Shown one piece after another: positions 1 to 8,336 of a stretch of 64,000 nucleotides of DNA. How positions within the stretch are numbered: the first letter of the stretch is position 1; each line of letters opens with the position of its first letter. The notes beneath the pieces are model-generated. The model was not told where the DNA came from and ran no database searches. It worked only from the letters and a program-made list of their open reading frames with translations. Source of the DNA: Flavobacterium johnsoniae UW101 (GTDB lineage Bacteria > Bacteroidota > Bacteroidia > Flavobacteriales > Flavobacteriaceae); assembly GCF_000016645.1 (NCBI RefSeq), contig NC_009441.1, forward strand, positions 1,116,001 to 1,180,000. Direction: 5' to 3'. Position numbers and translations under genes: made by a program.

Positions 1-3000
1 TTGTTTATTTGCTACAGTTGCTTTAAACTGGTCTAATAAATCATTCTGAGTTTTACTTGTACCCTCAATAGATTGAGTCAGATTTTCAATTGCTTTTGCC
101 GTTTCGTCTTTTGCAGCTGCTGCTCTGGCTGCTGCCTCAGCATCAGCTTTTGCTTTTTCTGCTGCTAATCTTGCCTGACGTTCTTCTTCTTCTTTTAATT
201 GTCTTGTTTCTTCTTCAGCTCTTAATCTTTCTGTTGCTTCTGCATCAGCTTTTGCTTTTGCATCTGCTAATAATTTAGCTTGAGCAGCTTCCATATCAGC
301 TTTAGCTTTTGCATCTGCTGCTAATTTTGCTTGAAGAGCTTCTGCATCTGCTTTCGCTTTCGCCTCTGCTGCTTGTTTTGCCTGAAGGGCTTCTGCATCG
401 GCTTTTGCCTTAGCATCAGCTGCTAATTTTGCTTGCAATGCTTCTGCATCGGCCTTAGCTTTTGCATCTGCTGCTAACTTAGCCTGACGTGCCTCTTCAT
501 CTGCTTTAGCTTTTGCTTCTGCTGCTTGTTTTGCCTGAAGGGCTTCTGCATCAGCTTTTGCCTTAGCATCGGCTGCTAATTTTGCTTGCAATGCTTCTGC
601 ATCGGCCTTAGCCTTTGCATCTGCAGCTAACTTAGCCTGACGTGCCTCTTCATCTGCTTTTGCTTTTGCTTCTGCTGCTTGTCTTGCCTGAAGGGCTTCT
701 GCATCAGCTTTTGCCTTAGCATCGGCTGCTAATTTTGCTTGAAGTGCTTCTGCATCGGCCTTAGCCTTTGCATCTGCAGCTAACTTAGCCTGACGTGCCT
801 CTTCATCTGCTTTTGCTTTTGCTTCTGCTGCTTGTCTTGCCTGAAGGGCTTCTGCATCAGCTTTTGCCTTAGCATCGGCTGCTAATTTCGCTTGCAATGC
901 TTCTGCGTCTGCCTTAGCTTTTGCATCTGCAGCTAACTTAGCCTGACGTGCCTCTTCATCTGCCTTCGCTTTCGCCTCAGCTGCTTGTTTTGCCTGAAGC
1001 GCTTCTGCATCGGCTTTTGCCTTAGCATCGGCCTCTAATTTCGCCTGACGTGCTTCTTCCTCTTCTCTTAATTTTTTCGCTTCAGCTTCTGCTTTTGCTT
1101 TCGCTGTAGCTTCTGCGTCGGCTTTCACTCTTGCATCTGCTAATAATTTAGCTTGAGCAGCTTCCATATCAGCTTTTGCTTTTGCATCGGCTGCTAGTTT
1201 AGCTTGTAATGCTTCTGCATCGGCTTTTGCTTTAGCATCTGCAGCTAACTTAGCCTGACGAGCTTCTTCATCTGCTTTTACTTTCGCTTCAGCCGCTTGT
1301 TTTGCCTGAAGGGCTTCTGCATCTGCCTTAGCTTTTGCATCGGCTGCTAATTTCGCTTGTAAAGCTTCTGCATCAGCTTTGGCTTTCGCTTCTGCAGCTA
1401 ACTTAGCCTGACGAGCTTCTTCCTCTGCTTTTACTTTTGCTTCAGTCGCTTGTTTTGCCTGAAGAGCTTCTGCATCTGCCTTAGCTTTTGCATCAGCTGC
1501 TAATTTCGCTTGTAATGCTTCTGCATCAGCTTTTGCTTTCGCTTCTGCAGCTAACTTAGCCTGACGAGCTTCTTCCTCTGCTTTTACTTTTGCTTCAGCT
1601 GCTTGTTTTATTTTCAATGCTTCTGCATCGGCCTTAGCTTTTGCATCGGCTGCTAATTTCGCTTGTAAAGCTTCTGCATCAGCTTTGGCTTTGGCTTCAG
1701 CATCTAATTTAGCCTGAGCCTCTGCTGCCGCTTTGGCTTTTGCTTCTTCTGCTTGTTTTATTTTCAATGCTTCTGCATCAGCTTTGGCTTTGGCTTCAGC
1801 TGCAATAATTGCTTGTCTTGCTTCTGCATCGGCTTTTGCTTTTGCTTCAGCTGCTAATTTTTCTTTTAGAGCCGCTTCTTCTGCTGCTTTCGCTTTTGCA
1901 TCGGCTGCTAATTTTGCTCTGTTTGCTGCATCTATTGAAGCTTTAGTTTTAGCTTCTGCTGCTGTTTTTGCTTTTGCATCAGCAGCTAATCTTGCTTGTA
2001 ATGCATCTGAATCAGCTTTTGCTTTGGCGTCTGCAGCAAGAATTGATTCCATGTCAGCCGCCTCTGCTTTTGCTTTGGCATCTGCTTTACGTTTAGCTTC
2101 TGCGGCATCTGCTTTGGCTTTTGCATCAGCAACTAATTTAGCTCTTGCAGCTTCTGCATCGGCCTTAGCTTTTTCTGCTGCAGCTAAACGAGCTTGTCTT
2201 GCAGCTTCTGCATCGGCTCTTGTTTTCTCTGCCGTTGCAAGTCTTGCTTTTGTTGCTGCTTCTGCATCAGCTTTGGCTTTTTCTGCAGCTAATTGCGCCT
2301 GTGTTCTTTGTTGAACAGATGTCGTTGTAACTGCTTTTACTTTTGCTGCATCTGCATCAGCTTTTGCTTTAGCTTCTGCTTCTAATTTTATTCTTCTTGC
2401 TTCTGCATCGGCCTTAGCTTTATCAGCTGCTAATTGTGCAGGTGTCTGCTGAGGCGCTGCTGGTGTCGTAACAGCTGCTTTCGCTTTTGCTTCAGCTTCT
2501 GCATCAGCCTTGGCTTTAGCATCTGCTTCTAATTTTAATCTTCTTGCTTCTGCATCGGCTTTGGCTTTATCTGCTGCCAATTGTGCCTGCGTTTTCTGTG
2601 TTGCTGCTGCCGGCGTTGTTGTTGCTGCTTTTGCTTTAGCTGCTGCAGCCGCATCAGCTTTAGCTTTATTGTCTGCCGCTAATTTTAATCTTCTTGTTTC
2701 AGCGTCTGCTTTAGCTTTATCTGCAGCTAATTGTGCTTGTGCTTTTTGTTCTGCAACAACATTAGCACGTGCTGCCGCTGCTGCATCGGCTTTTGCTTTT
2801 GCATCTGCCGCTAATTTTATTTTAAGAGCTTCAGCATCAGCTTTAGCTTTATTGTCTGCTTCTAGTTTTGCTTTCGCAGCGGCCTCAGCATCTGCTTTAG
2901 CTTTTTCTGCGGCTGCAAGTCTTACTTGTTTTGCTTCAGCATCAGCTTTTGCTTTTGCTTCAGCTGCAAGTTTGTTCTTTTCAGCGATATCAGCTCTATT

Positions 3001-4008
3001 AACCTGCGTTGCTGCTGATTTTGGTTTTGCTGGCACCGGTTTTGGTCTTGATGGATCGATTATAGAACCTTCATCGTCATCTCCGTAATAGTAATTTCTG
3101 TTTTTAAATCTGTAAGCAATTGCAAATTCATGAGAACCTCCCATATTTGTAAAATTGCCCATTCCTCTTTCATAATTGTATTCGATAGCAATGCTAGGAG
3201 AAAGATTAATACCTAAACCTGCTGAAACTCCGTATAGAGTATTGTAACCTGCCTGCGCCCAGACTCCTTGTTTAAGAGCCAGCATTGCAAGCCCTGAAAT
3301 AACTGTTTTATCTTTTTTAAGTTCTGTTCTAATTATTCCAGAAAATTTACTTCTGTCAAAAAAACCATATGTATCAATATAACCTGTATACATGGCGTGT
3401 AATTGAATCGCTCTTTCCGGATCTTCTTTTACCATTCCTGACCCAAAATTGTAAAGGATTAAGTTGTTAACCGATAATCCAAAATCAAGAAATGTAGTTC
3501 CGTAATTAATACCAGGATTAACAGTAAGCAGCATATTTGATGGATAATCTCCATTTAAAATATCCATATCGTCTGTTACGATTTTTCCTTTATTAAGCCC
3601 GCTTTGGTAAGCTCCAACGTTTAAACCAAAAGTCAAATTACTGTCTTCTTGTAAAACGATGTTATGTGCAAAGTTGACAACCCCGCCAAAAACGGTCATT
3701 AAACCATAATTCTGTTGAAATAAACCAACTGCAAATGCTTCATTTTCTCTAAATCTTCCTGAATAATTTGCTAAATACGTCTGTGGAGCATTTTCAAACT
3801 GCACCCATTGTCTTTTATTATAAAAACTTGCGTAAGGGTTTGATTCACGTACAAAACTAAAAGTCGGGTTAATTAAATATCTATTGAACTTTAATGAATT
3901 TCTAATAGGCATTGAAAACGAAACAACTCCATTCTCATTTTTTTCCTGAGAATAGAGTAAACATGAAAAACCGCAGAATAAAGTTATGAATAGTAAAATT
4001 TTCTTCAT
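1..4008 (-). CDS. PorP/SprF-family outer-membrane protein with a very long Ala/Lys/Glu-rich helical tail (3' end outside window)
   Basis: The reading frame is open from the ATG at 4008 to base 1 (1336 codons) with no stop in the window. Residues 1-21 form a signal peptide (begins MKKILLFITLFCGF). Residues about 22-305 read like a PorP/SprF beta-barrel, for example INPTFSFVRESNPYASFYNK near the start and AIEYNYERGMGNFTNMGGSHE near the end. A Pro-rich linker follows (DPSRPKPVPAKPK, about 316-328). Residues about 340-1300 are 17-residue repeats such as ADAEALQAKLAADAKAK, like the TolA helix but much longer. The last visible part (KDETAKAIENLTQSIEG) is not repetitive. Known PorP/SprF proteins are about 300-350 residues and help secrete or anchor T9SS type B cargo. 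The ATG overlaps the upstream stop (TAATG), so translation is probably coupled to the Ig-like gene. The family call is firm; the role of the tail is unknown. Confidence 0.85.
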   Translation of the reverse strand, partial: MKKILLFITLFCGFSCLLYSQEKNENGVVSFSMPIRNSLKFNRYLINPTFSFVRESNPYASFYNKRQWVQFENAPQTYLANYSGRFRENEAFAVGLFQQNYGLMTVFGGVVNFAHNIVLQEDSNLTFGLNVGAYQSGLNKGKIVTDDMDILNGDYPSNMLLTVNPGINYGTTFLDFGLSVNNLILYNFGSGMVKEDPERAIQLHAMYTGYIDTYGFFDRSKFSGIIRTELKKDKTVISGLAMLALKQGVWAQAGYNTLYGVSAGLGINLSPSIAIEYNYERGMGNFTNMGGSHEFAIAYRFKNRNYYYGDDDEGSIIDPSRPKPVPAKPKSAATQVNRADIAEKNKLAAEAKAKADAEAKQVRLAAAEKAKADAEAAAKAKLEADNKAKADAEALKIKLAADAKAKADAAAAARANVVAEQKAQAQLAADKAKADAETRRLKLAADNKAKADAAAAAKAKAATTTPAAATQKTQAQLAADKAKADAEARRLKLEADAKAKADAEAEAKAKAAVTTPAAPQQTPAQLAADKAKADAEARRIKLEAEAKAKADADAAKVKAVTTTSVQQRTQAQLAAEKAKADAEAATKARLATAEKTRADAEAARQARLAAAEKAKADAEAARAKLVADAKAKADAAEAKRKADAKAKAEAADMESILAADAKAKADSDALQARLAADAKAKTAAEAKTKASIDAANRAKLAADAKAKAAEEAALKEKLAAEAKAKADAEARQAIIAAEAKAKADAEALKIKQAEEAKAKAAAEAQAKLDAEAKAKADAEALQAKLAADAKAKADAEALKIKQAAEAKVKAEEEARQAKLAAEAKAKADAEALQAKLAADAKAKADAEALQAKQATEAKVKAEEEARQAKLAAEAKAKADAEALQAKLAADAKAKADAEALQAKQAAEAKVKADEEARQAKLAADAKAKADAEALQAKLAADAKAKADMEAAQAKLLADARVKADAEATAKAKAEAEAKKLREEEEARQAKLEADAKAKADAEALQAKQAAEAKAKADEEARQAKLAADAKAKADAEALQAKLAADAKAKADAEALQARQAAEAKAKADEEARQAKLAADAKAKADAEALQAKLAADAKAKADAEALQARQAAEAKAKADEEARQAKLAADAKAKADAEALQAKLAADAKAKADAEALQAKQAAEAKAKADEEARQAKLAADAKAKADAEALQAKLAADAKAKADAEALQAKQAAEAKAKADAEALQAKLAADAKAKADMEAAQAKLLADAKAKADAEATERLRAEEETRQLKEEEERQARLAAEKAKADAEAAARAAAAKDETAKAIENLTQSIEGTSKTQNDLLDQFKATVANKQ
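110..2990 (-). repeat. Nested tandem repeats (51 bp, with a 153-bp higher-order unit) inside the PorP/SprF gene
   Basis: The basic period is 51 bp (17 codons): the same motif recurs at 338, 389, 440, 491 and 542. A higher-order 153-bp unit (three 17-mers) is visible from landmarks at 482, 635, 788 and 941, where copies are nearly identical. Copies between about 1700 and 2990 are more diverged and partly shorter. The repeats keep the frame and encode an Ala/Lys/Glu/Asp/Gln-rich helix. The near-identity of the 3' copies suggests recent amplification. Confidence 0.9.
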
Positions 4009-5459
4009 TATTTAATCACGGTTATTGATCCTTTTTTTTCACCTGTGTCGGATTTAATGACATAGTAATATACTGGATTTACATTTTTAAAATCTATTGC
4101 TGTTTGAGGCCAGTCGCCTTGATAGTTAACTACATCGAGAACCTTTTCTCCATTTGAACTGAGAATTATTACATTGGTGTTTGCATTTTTATATTCATCA
4201 GGAATATTCCAATAAGGGTTTAATCCTCCTAATTTTATAATGTTTTGAATAACTGAAGATGGTTTTGATGGTCCAGTTACTTTAAAATTAAATTCTTTTG
4301 ATGATACACATCCTGAAACCTGAGAAATTGTTACTTTGTAATTACCTGGTACGGCTACCAAATAAGAATTTGCATTTGCTCCAGAAATTGCATTTCCGTT
4401 TAAAAACCATTGAAAATCTGGATTAGCTGCATCTGTAGTTACAGTAACATTTAAAGTTTCTCCTTCGTTAATTGAAGTCGTTTCTGCTACGTCTATACTT
4501 GCTTCGAAGCCATTACTGCTTAAATTAATGCTTCCAGTAGCTTTACAGCCGCCAAAATCTACTTCTACAGTATAAACTCCGCTTTCCTTAGCATTAATAC
4601 TTCTAGTTCTCCCTAATTCTACTCCATTTTTTGTCCAAACATAAGTGTTTCCATTTGTAGCAGTCAAAACCGTTCCTTCTCCGCTTGAACAAAAAGGGTT
4701 ACCTAAACTTGAATCTATTGTAACAGCAGAACCGCCGCTTACTGATGAAACAGTTACACGATTTGAACTAATATTAGGCTCTGTACATTTTCCATAATCT
4801 ACTTCTGCATAGTAACTCCCTGGAGTATTAACTACTAAAGAAGCTGAGCTTTGTCCAGTAATTAGTACATCGTCTTTGTACCATCTGTATTTAAGATTTG
4901 GATAATTTAAAGGAGAAGAATTGACATCAGCAGGAGTATCATTATCTACTGATAAGGTTACTGAACCACCTGTACATATAATTGCACTAGAACTTCTTTT
5001 ATTAATTGAAAAACTAGATTCATAACTTTTGTAATATGCTGGAAATTCAGAAGCATTATCAATAGAGTTTCTAAATCTTGCGCTGACAACTCCTGTAGAA
5101 CTTTTAATTCTTATACCGTAAATCTCAGAACCAGCCAAATTTGTAGGAAGTGCAAACTTAATTGTCTGCTGAGTGGTATTTATATCGATTACTTCCAATT
5201 TTGTTGTAGCGGTTGTTGTAGTTAAAAAGCTTCCCGAAACATCAGAAAGTTCAACTTCAAAAGTTGTACCTGCTGGAAAATTTACGTAACCAAAAGTTGC
5301 AAAAAACTCATTAAATGAAGGTCCTGCACATAGCTTTTGAAGCCCATCTAAAGGCTGCGGAACTATCGCAGCCTGGGCATAAGAATTTGATTTAGTAAAA
5401 ATGATTATACTAAATAAAATGAAAACTTTAAAAAAAGATAAAGTAGTTTTTTGAATCAT
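4008..5459 (-). CDS. Secreted Ig-like repeat protein with a gliding-motility-type (T9SS type B) C-terminal domain
   Basis: This protein has 483 residues. An N-terminal signal peptide ends near SNSYAQ. Three Ig/PKD-like modules follow at about 160-390, each ending in a similar strand with a Cys (YAEVDYGKC, YTVEVDFGGC, YKVTISQVSGC) that probably pairs with an upstream Cys. The last 85 or so residues (LNPYWNIPDEYKN, SSNGEKVLDVVNYQGDWP, YYYVIKSDTGEKKGSITVIK) match the pattern of the CHU_C / T9SS type B sorting domain, though the usual Pro-Asn-Gly-Asp start is degenerate (IKLGGLNPYWNI). Type B cargo is typically exported with a partner SprF-like protein, and one is encoded directly downstream. The start overlaps the preceding gene by 4 bp (ATGA). 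It is probably a cell-surface adhesin or fibre subunit; the ligand is unknown. Confidence 0.8.
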   Translation of the reverse strand: MIQKTTLSFFKVFILFSIIIFTKSNSYAQAAIVPQPLDGLQKLCAGPSFNEFFATFGYVNFPAGTTFEVELSDVSGSFLTTTTATTKLEVIDINTTQQTIKFALPTNLAGSEIYGIRIKSSTGVVSARFRNSIDNASEFPAYYKSYESSFSINKRSSSAIICTGGSVTLSVDNDTPADVNSSPLNYPNLKYRWYKDDVLITGQSSASLVVNTPGSYYAEVDYGKCTEPNISSNRVTVSSVSGGSAVTIDSSLGNPFCSSGEGTVLTATNGNTYVWTKNGVELGRTRSINAKESGVYTVEVDFGGCKATGSINLSSNGFEASIDVAETTSINEGETLNVTVTTDAANPDFQWFLNGNAISGANANSYLVAVPGNYKVTISQVSGCVSSKEFNFKVTGPSKPSSVIQNIIKLGGLNPYWNIPDEYKNANTNVIILSSNGEKVLDVVNYQGDWPQTAIDFKNVNPVYYYVIKSDTGEKKGSITVIK

Positions 5460-5869
5460 ATAGTACGTTTTCTTGCTAAGTCTATACGCTCAAAAAACAA
5501 GATATCAATGAATGTTTCTGAAAAGTCATATTTGTAGTTCTCAATAATATCTTTTGCAAGAATTGAGGTAGAACTAAGCAATGTATTTTCATTACATTTT
5601 GTGAACTGATCATTCGTTTCAGTCGCCATAGTAAGGTTGTCCTTGGGGGTGGACAACCCTACTATAAACTGATTGGAATTATCTATTTTACTGTTATTTA
5701 AAACAGCTGAGTCATTGTTTTGATTTGCCTCGATTACCGCAGCTGATTTGCAGTCAAAACCAACAGAAACTGTAGGTTTTTCTGTTGTCAAACTTTGTGC
5801 ATACAGACTTAACGAAATAGGAGAAACCAAAAAGAATATATATAAATATTTTTTTGTAGATAGAGCCAT
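5456..5869 (-). CDS. Small exported protein of unknown function, first gene of the PorP/SprF operon
   Basis: I place the start at the ATG at 5869 (MALSTKKYLYIFF); a longer frame would need a TTG at 5899. The product has 137 residues with a clear signal peptide cut near LYAQ. The mature part is short, Asn/Thr/Ser-rich and has two Cys (GFDCKS, FTKCNE). No known domain is recognised. Its stop overlaps the start of the Ig-like gene (ATGA), so the three genes 5869-5456, 5459-4008 and 4008-1 form one coupled transcription unit. It may be an accessory subunit or periplasmic partner of the surface protein. It could also be a remnant N-terminus of a larger surface protein, because its C-terminal half has no recognisable fold. 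Confidence 0.6.
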   Translation of the reverse strand: MALSTKKYLYIFFLVSPISLSLYAQSLTTEKPTVSVGFDCKSAAVIEANQNNDSAVLNNSKIDNSNQFIVGLSTPKDNLTMATETNDQFTKCNENTLLSSTSILAKDIIENYKYDFSETFIDILFFERIDLARKRTI

Positions 5870-5967
5870 TATGTTTTGATCTTTATTTGGTCCGTACAAG
5901 ACGATACATAAATTGTGTCTGGGGACTTTATTAATAAAATTTACGCGAAATAAAAATCGAAATTTAT

Positions 5968-7260
5968 TTATCTATTGCCGCTTGAAGCTGTAATTTTTCC
6001 TAACTGTAATCTGTAGTCTGGCTTTTTAGGGTTGAACATATCAATGAATGTTTCTTTGTTATCACTTTGTGAGTAAACATTAAAGAAAACACTGTTTCCA
6101 TACCAGCTCTCTAAATCTTCATTGTTAGAATTGTATTCAGTAAAGATGTTTCCTTTACATAAGTTGAAATACATTTCCTCAAATTTGATTTTTTTAAGGT
6201 TAGCATCATTGATTTCAGTTTTGCTGTCTAATAATACTGCAGGATTAAATCCAGAGATCACACTTCTTTTCATTTCAAGAGAAGCATTTTCAGCTACGTA
6301 TACAGCTTCTTTTACCAATCCTGCCTGAATATCAGCATTGATATTTTCACTGTCATTAAGCATTGTAATGTTAGTAGCAACAACTAAAGTTTGTTTTTTA
6401 GTAAAGTCTGTTTCGCTCTTTTTCTCATAAGATTTTACTTCCATACAACGAGAACCGTCTTTTGTACTAGAGAAATAAGAAGATCTAACAGCTAATGAAT
6501 TGTAGAAACGACATTGAACTCCTTGAGAGAATTTGTAATCGTCATTGATTGATTTATAAGAAACAAATTTTGTAGCATTAACGTCTCCTCCTAAGAAACC
6601 AAATGAGTCACCACCAGCGTAGCTCACCATAATGTTTTCAAGGATAGTTTTGTTTCCAACACCAGCCAAAGTCAAACCGTTGAAAGTATCAACACCTTTT
6701 ACTTTTTTACCAGCGAATTCGATTCTAACGAATCTTAAAATTCCAGAGTTTGAAGCAACATTGTCACCACCATAAGTAGTTAAAGTTGGGTCAAGATCCA
6801 TGTTGTAAGAACCTACGTTTCCAAATTTGTTAATTGGAGCATCTCCAAGAACAACAATTCCACCCCAGTCTCCAGCTTTTTTCTGGCTGCGGTTTGAAGT
6901 AAATACGATTGGATCTGTTTCTAAACCATCAGCAACAAGTTGTGCACCTTTTGTAACTACCAATGTTCCTTTTGTTTCGAAATCACCAATAATTAATGTT
7001 CCCGGTTCAATTGTTAAAACTGCATTGTTAGTAACATAAACATTACCTTGAAGTACGTAAATGTTTCTCTTAAGCAACTTTGTATTAACAGAAATGTTTC
7101 CTGCTAAAATTTGATTTGCTTCTCCATACTCTACTTTGTTAGGCTTAAATTCTGTCCAGTTGTTTAACCAGTTTGTGTAGCCCATAATTCCTTTTTCTTG
7201 TTGAGCATTCATACTCGCAACAGTCAAAAGAACGCAGATCATTTGAGTAATTTTTTTCAT
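5968..7260 (-). CDS. Exported right-handed beta-helix-like protein, function unknown
   Basis: The start is taken as the ATG at 7260 (MKKITQMICVLL), two codons inside a longer TTG-initiated frame. The 430-residue product has a signal peptide cut near SMNAQ. The central part has hydrophobic strand repeats with turns, such as NAVLTIEPGTLIIGDFETKG, GTLVVTKGAQLVADG and DPIVFTSNR, typical of a parallel beta-helix edge. GDWGGIVVLGDAPIN is a motif often seen in Bacteroidota beta-helix surface proteins. No clear T9SS C-terminal domain is seen. The gene stands alone, about 100 bp from the PorP/SprF operon and 180 bp from the next gene. The fold is inferred from sequence pattern; the substrate is unknown. 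Confidence 0.7.
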   Translation of the reverse strand: MKKITQMICVLLTVASMNAQQEKGIMGYTNWLNNWTEFKPNKVEYGEANQILAGNISVNTKLLKRNIYVLQGNVYVTNNAVLTIEPGTLIIGDFETKGTLVVTKGAQLVADGLETDPIVFTSNRSQKKAGDWGGIVVLGDAPINKFGNVGSYNMDLDPTLTTYGGDNVASNSGILRFVRIEFAGKKVKGVDTFNGLTLAGVGNKTILENIMVSYAGGDSFGFLGGDVNATKFVSYKSINDDYKFSQGVQCRFYNSLAVRSSYFSSTKDGSRCMEVKSYEKKSETDFTKKQTLVVATNITMLNDSENINADIQAGLVKEAVYVAENASLEMKRSVISGFNPAVLLDSKTEINDANLKKIKFEEMYFNLCKGNIFTEYNSNNEDLESWYGNSVFFNVYSQSDNKETFIDMFNPKKPDYRLQLGKITASSGNR

Positions 7261-7447
7261 GATCAATGTGTATTAGGTTAATAATAAATTTGGGTATGCG
7301 TAAATACAAAAACTCCCCTCGTGTTTTCTAATAAAATTTCAGAATACAACGAGAACGAGTTGATGATGATTTCTTTTTCGAAATAACGCAGAAATTTTAT
7401 GCATCTACGTAAACAATCCGAAAAAGGTTTTAAAAAATATTTTTTAA

Positions 7448-7900
7448 TTACATTTCGTTCAATTCATTGAACTCGTGTAAAGATTTTAATGTGTTTTCGT
7501 AAAATAAGATTGCCGCAATAAGGTTTCCTTTATCAGAGTAAGGCATCATTTTTCTTTGAAACTCAACTGTAGTATCTAAGAAAGTTGAAGTACCAACTGC
7601 CTGAGCATCTAAAACTTTTTTGTGTTCGTTATCGTCTGGAATACCTAAGTCTGCCATCGTAACACCTGGTTTAGTAACCAAAGCAATGTAAGGGAGAGTT
7701 TTTACTAATACTTTAATTCGTTCGATGTACAATTCCAAAAGTTCTCCTTTTTGCATACCGCTCAATTCTTTTTGATCATGGTATTTACGAATAAGAGCTG
7801 TTGTACTAATAATACTTCTTGGAGCATTCTTTGCCTGAGCCGAAACAGCTGCAGTTGTCATGATTAAAAATGCACTAAATAAAATAATTTTCCCTTTCAT
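7448..7900 (-). CDS. Exported protein of unknown function
   Basis: This 150-residue protein has an N-terminal signal peptide (MKGKIILFSAFLIMTTAAVS, cut near SAQA). The rest looks mainly helical (LIRKYHDQKELSGMQKGELLELYIERIKVLVKTL) and has no Cys, lipobox or recognised domain. It reads leftward, about 190 bp upstream of the beta-helix gene, so co-transcription is possible but not shown. I do not recognise the family. Confidence 0.65.
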   Translation of the reverse strand: MKGKIILFSAFLIMTTAAVSAQAKNAPRSIISTTALIRKYHDQKELSGMQKGELLELYIERIKVLVKTLPYIALVTKPGVTMADLGIPDDNEHKKVLDAQAVGTSTFLDTTVEFQRKMMPYSDKGNLIAAILFYENTLKSLHEFNELNEM

Positions 7901-8336
7901 AAATTCTTATTATATAATTGGTTGTTGATGCAAACAAAAATATAGAAATTAACTTAAATTGCAACTTTATTGATTTTTTTTTTCAAAAAAAAACCTTAAA
8001 AAAACCTTAAAAATCAGTCTTATGTCGAGAAAATGTGCGTTTTAACGGGCTTTTTGTTAAAATTGTTAAAACGCAAAGCATAAGATATTACCTATAAAAA
8101 AACAGCGTTTTGAACTAATAAATAGCTAAAAAAAACGTACGATTATCGTTTTCAGCAAAAAAATATTAACAAAAAAGTCTTGATATCCACTCGCGTGAAG
8201 TAATTTATTAACAAAAGCTGGTTAACATACAGCAAAATTTTTAGCAAAAATCAATCATAATCTCATAAATCAAATCCAGCCGATAATCTTTTAATCTAAA
8301 ATTTTTGACTACATCATTTTCTTCTATCTTTGCTTC
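7901..8336. other. Intergenic region between divergent genes
   Basis: This 436-bp gap lies between a leftward gene and holB. It is AT-rich with poly-A/poly-T runs near 7975-8020. The only recognisable element is the holB promoter at its right end. No small ORF or RNA gene was recognised. Confidence 0.5.
8303..8332 (+). promoter_or_regulatory. Bacteroidota-type promoter of holB, abutting the start codon
   Basis: TTTTG at 8303-8307, a 17-bp spacer, and a perfect TATCTTTG at 8325-8332 fit the -33/-7 pattern of Bacteroidota promoters. The holB ATG begins at 8337, only 4 bases after the -7 element, so the transcript from this promoter would be leaderless or nearly so. Confidence 0.65.

Noticed and set aside
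110..2990. Regular repeats as a possible CRISPR array
   Set aside because: There are no unique spacers; the repeats are contiguous, in frame and encode protein.
1733..3088. Rightward Ala/Ser-rich open frames of about 190 codons in the repeat region
   Set aside because: They are antisense shadows of the PorP/SprF tail; the low-complexity Ala/Ser/Phe composition follows from the repeat on the other strand.
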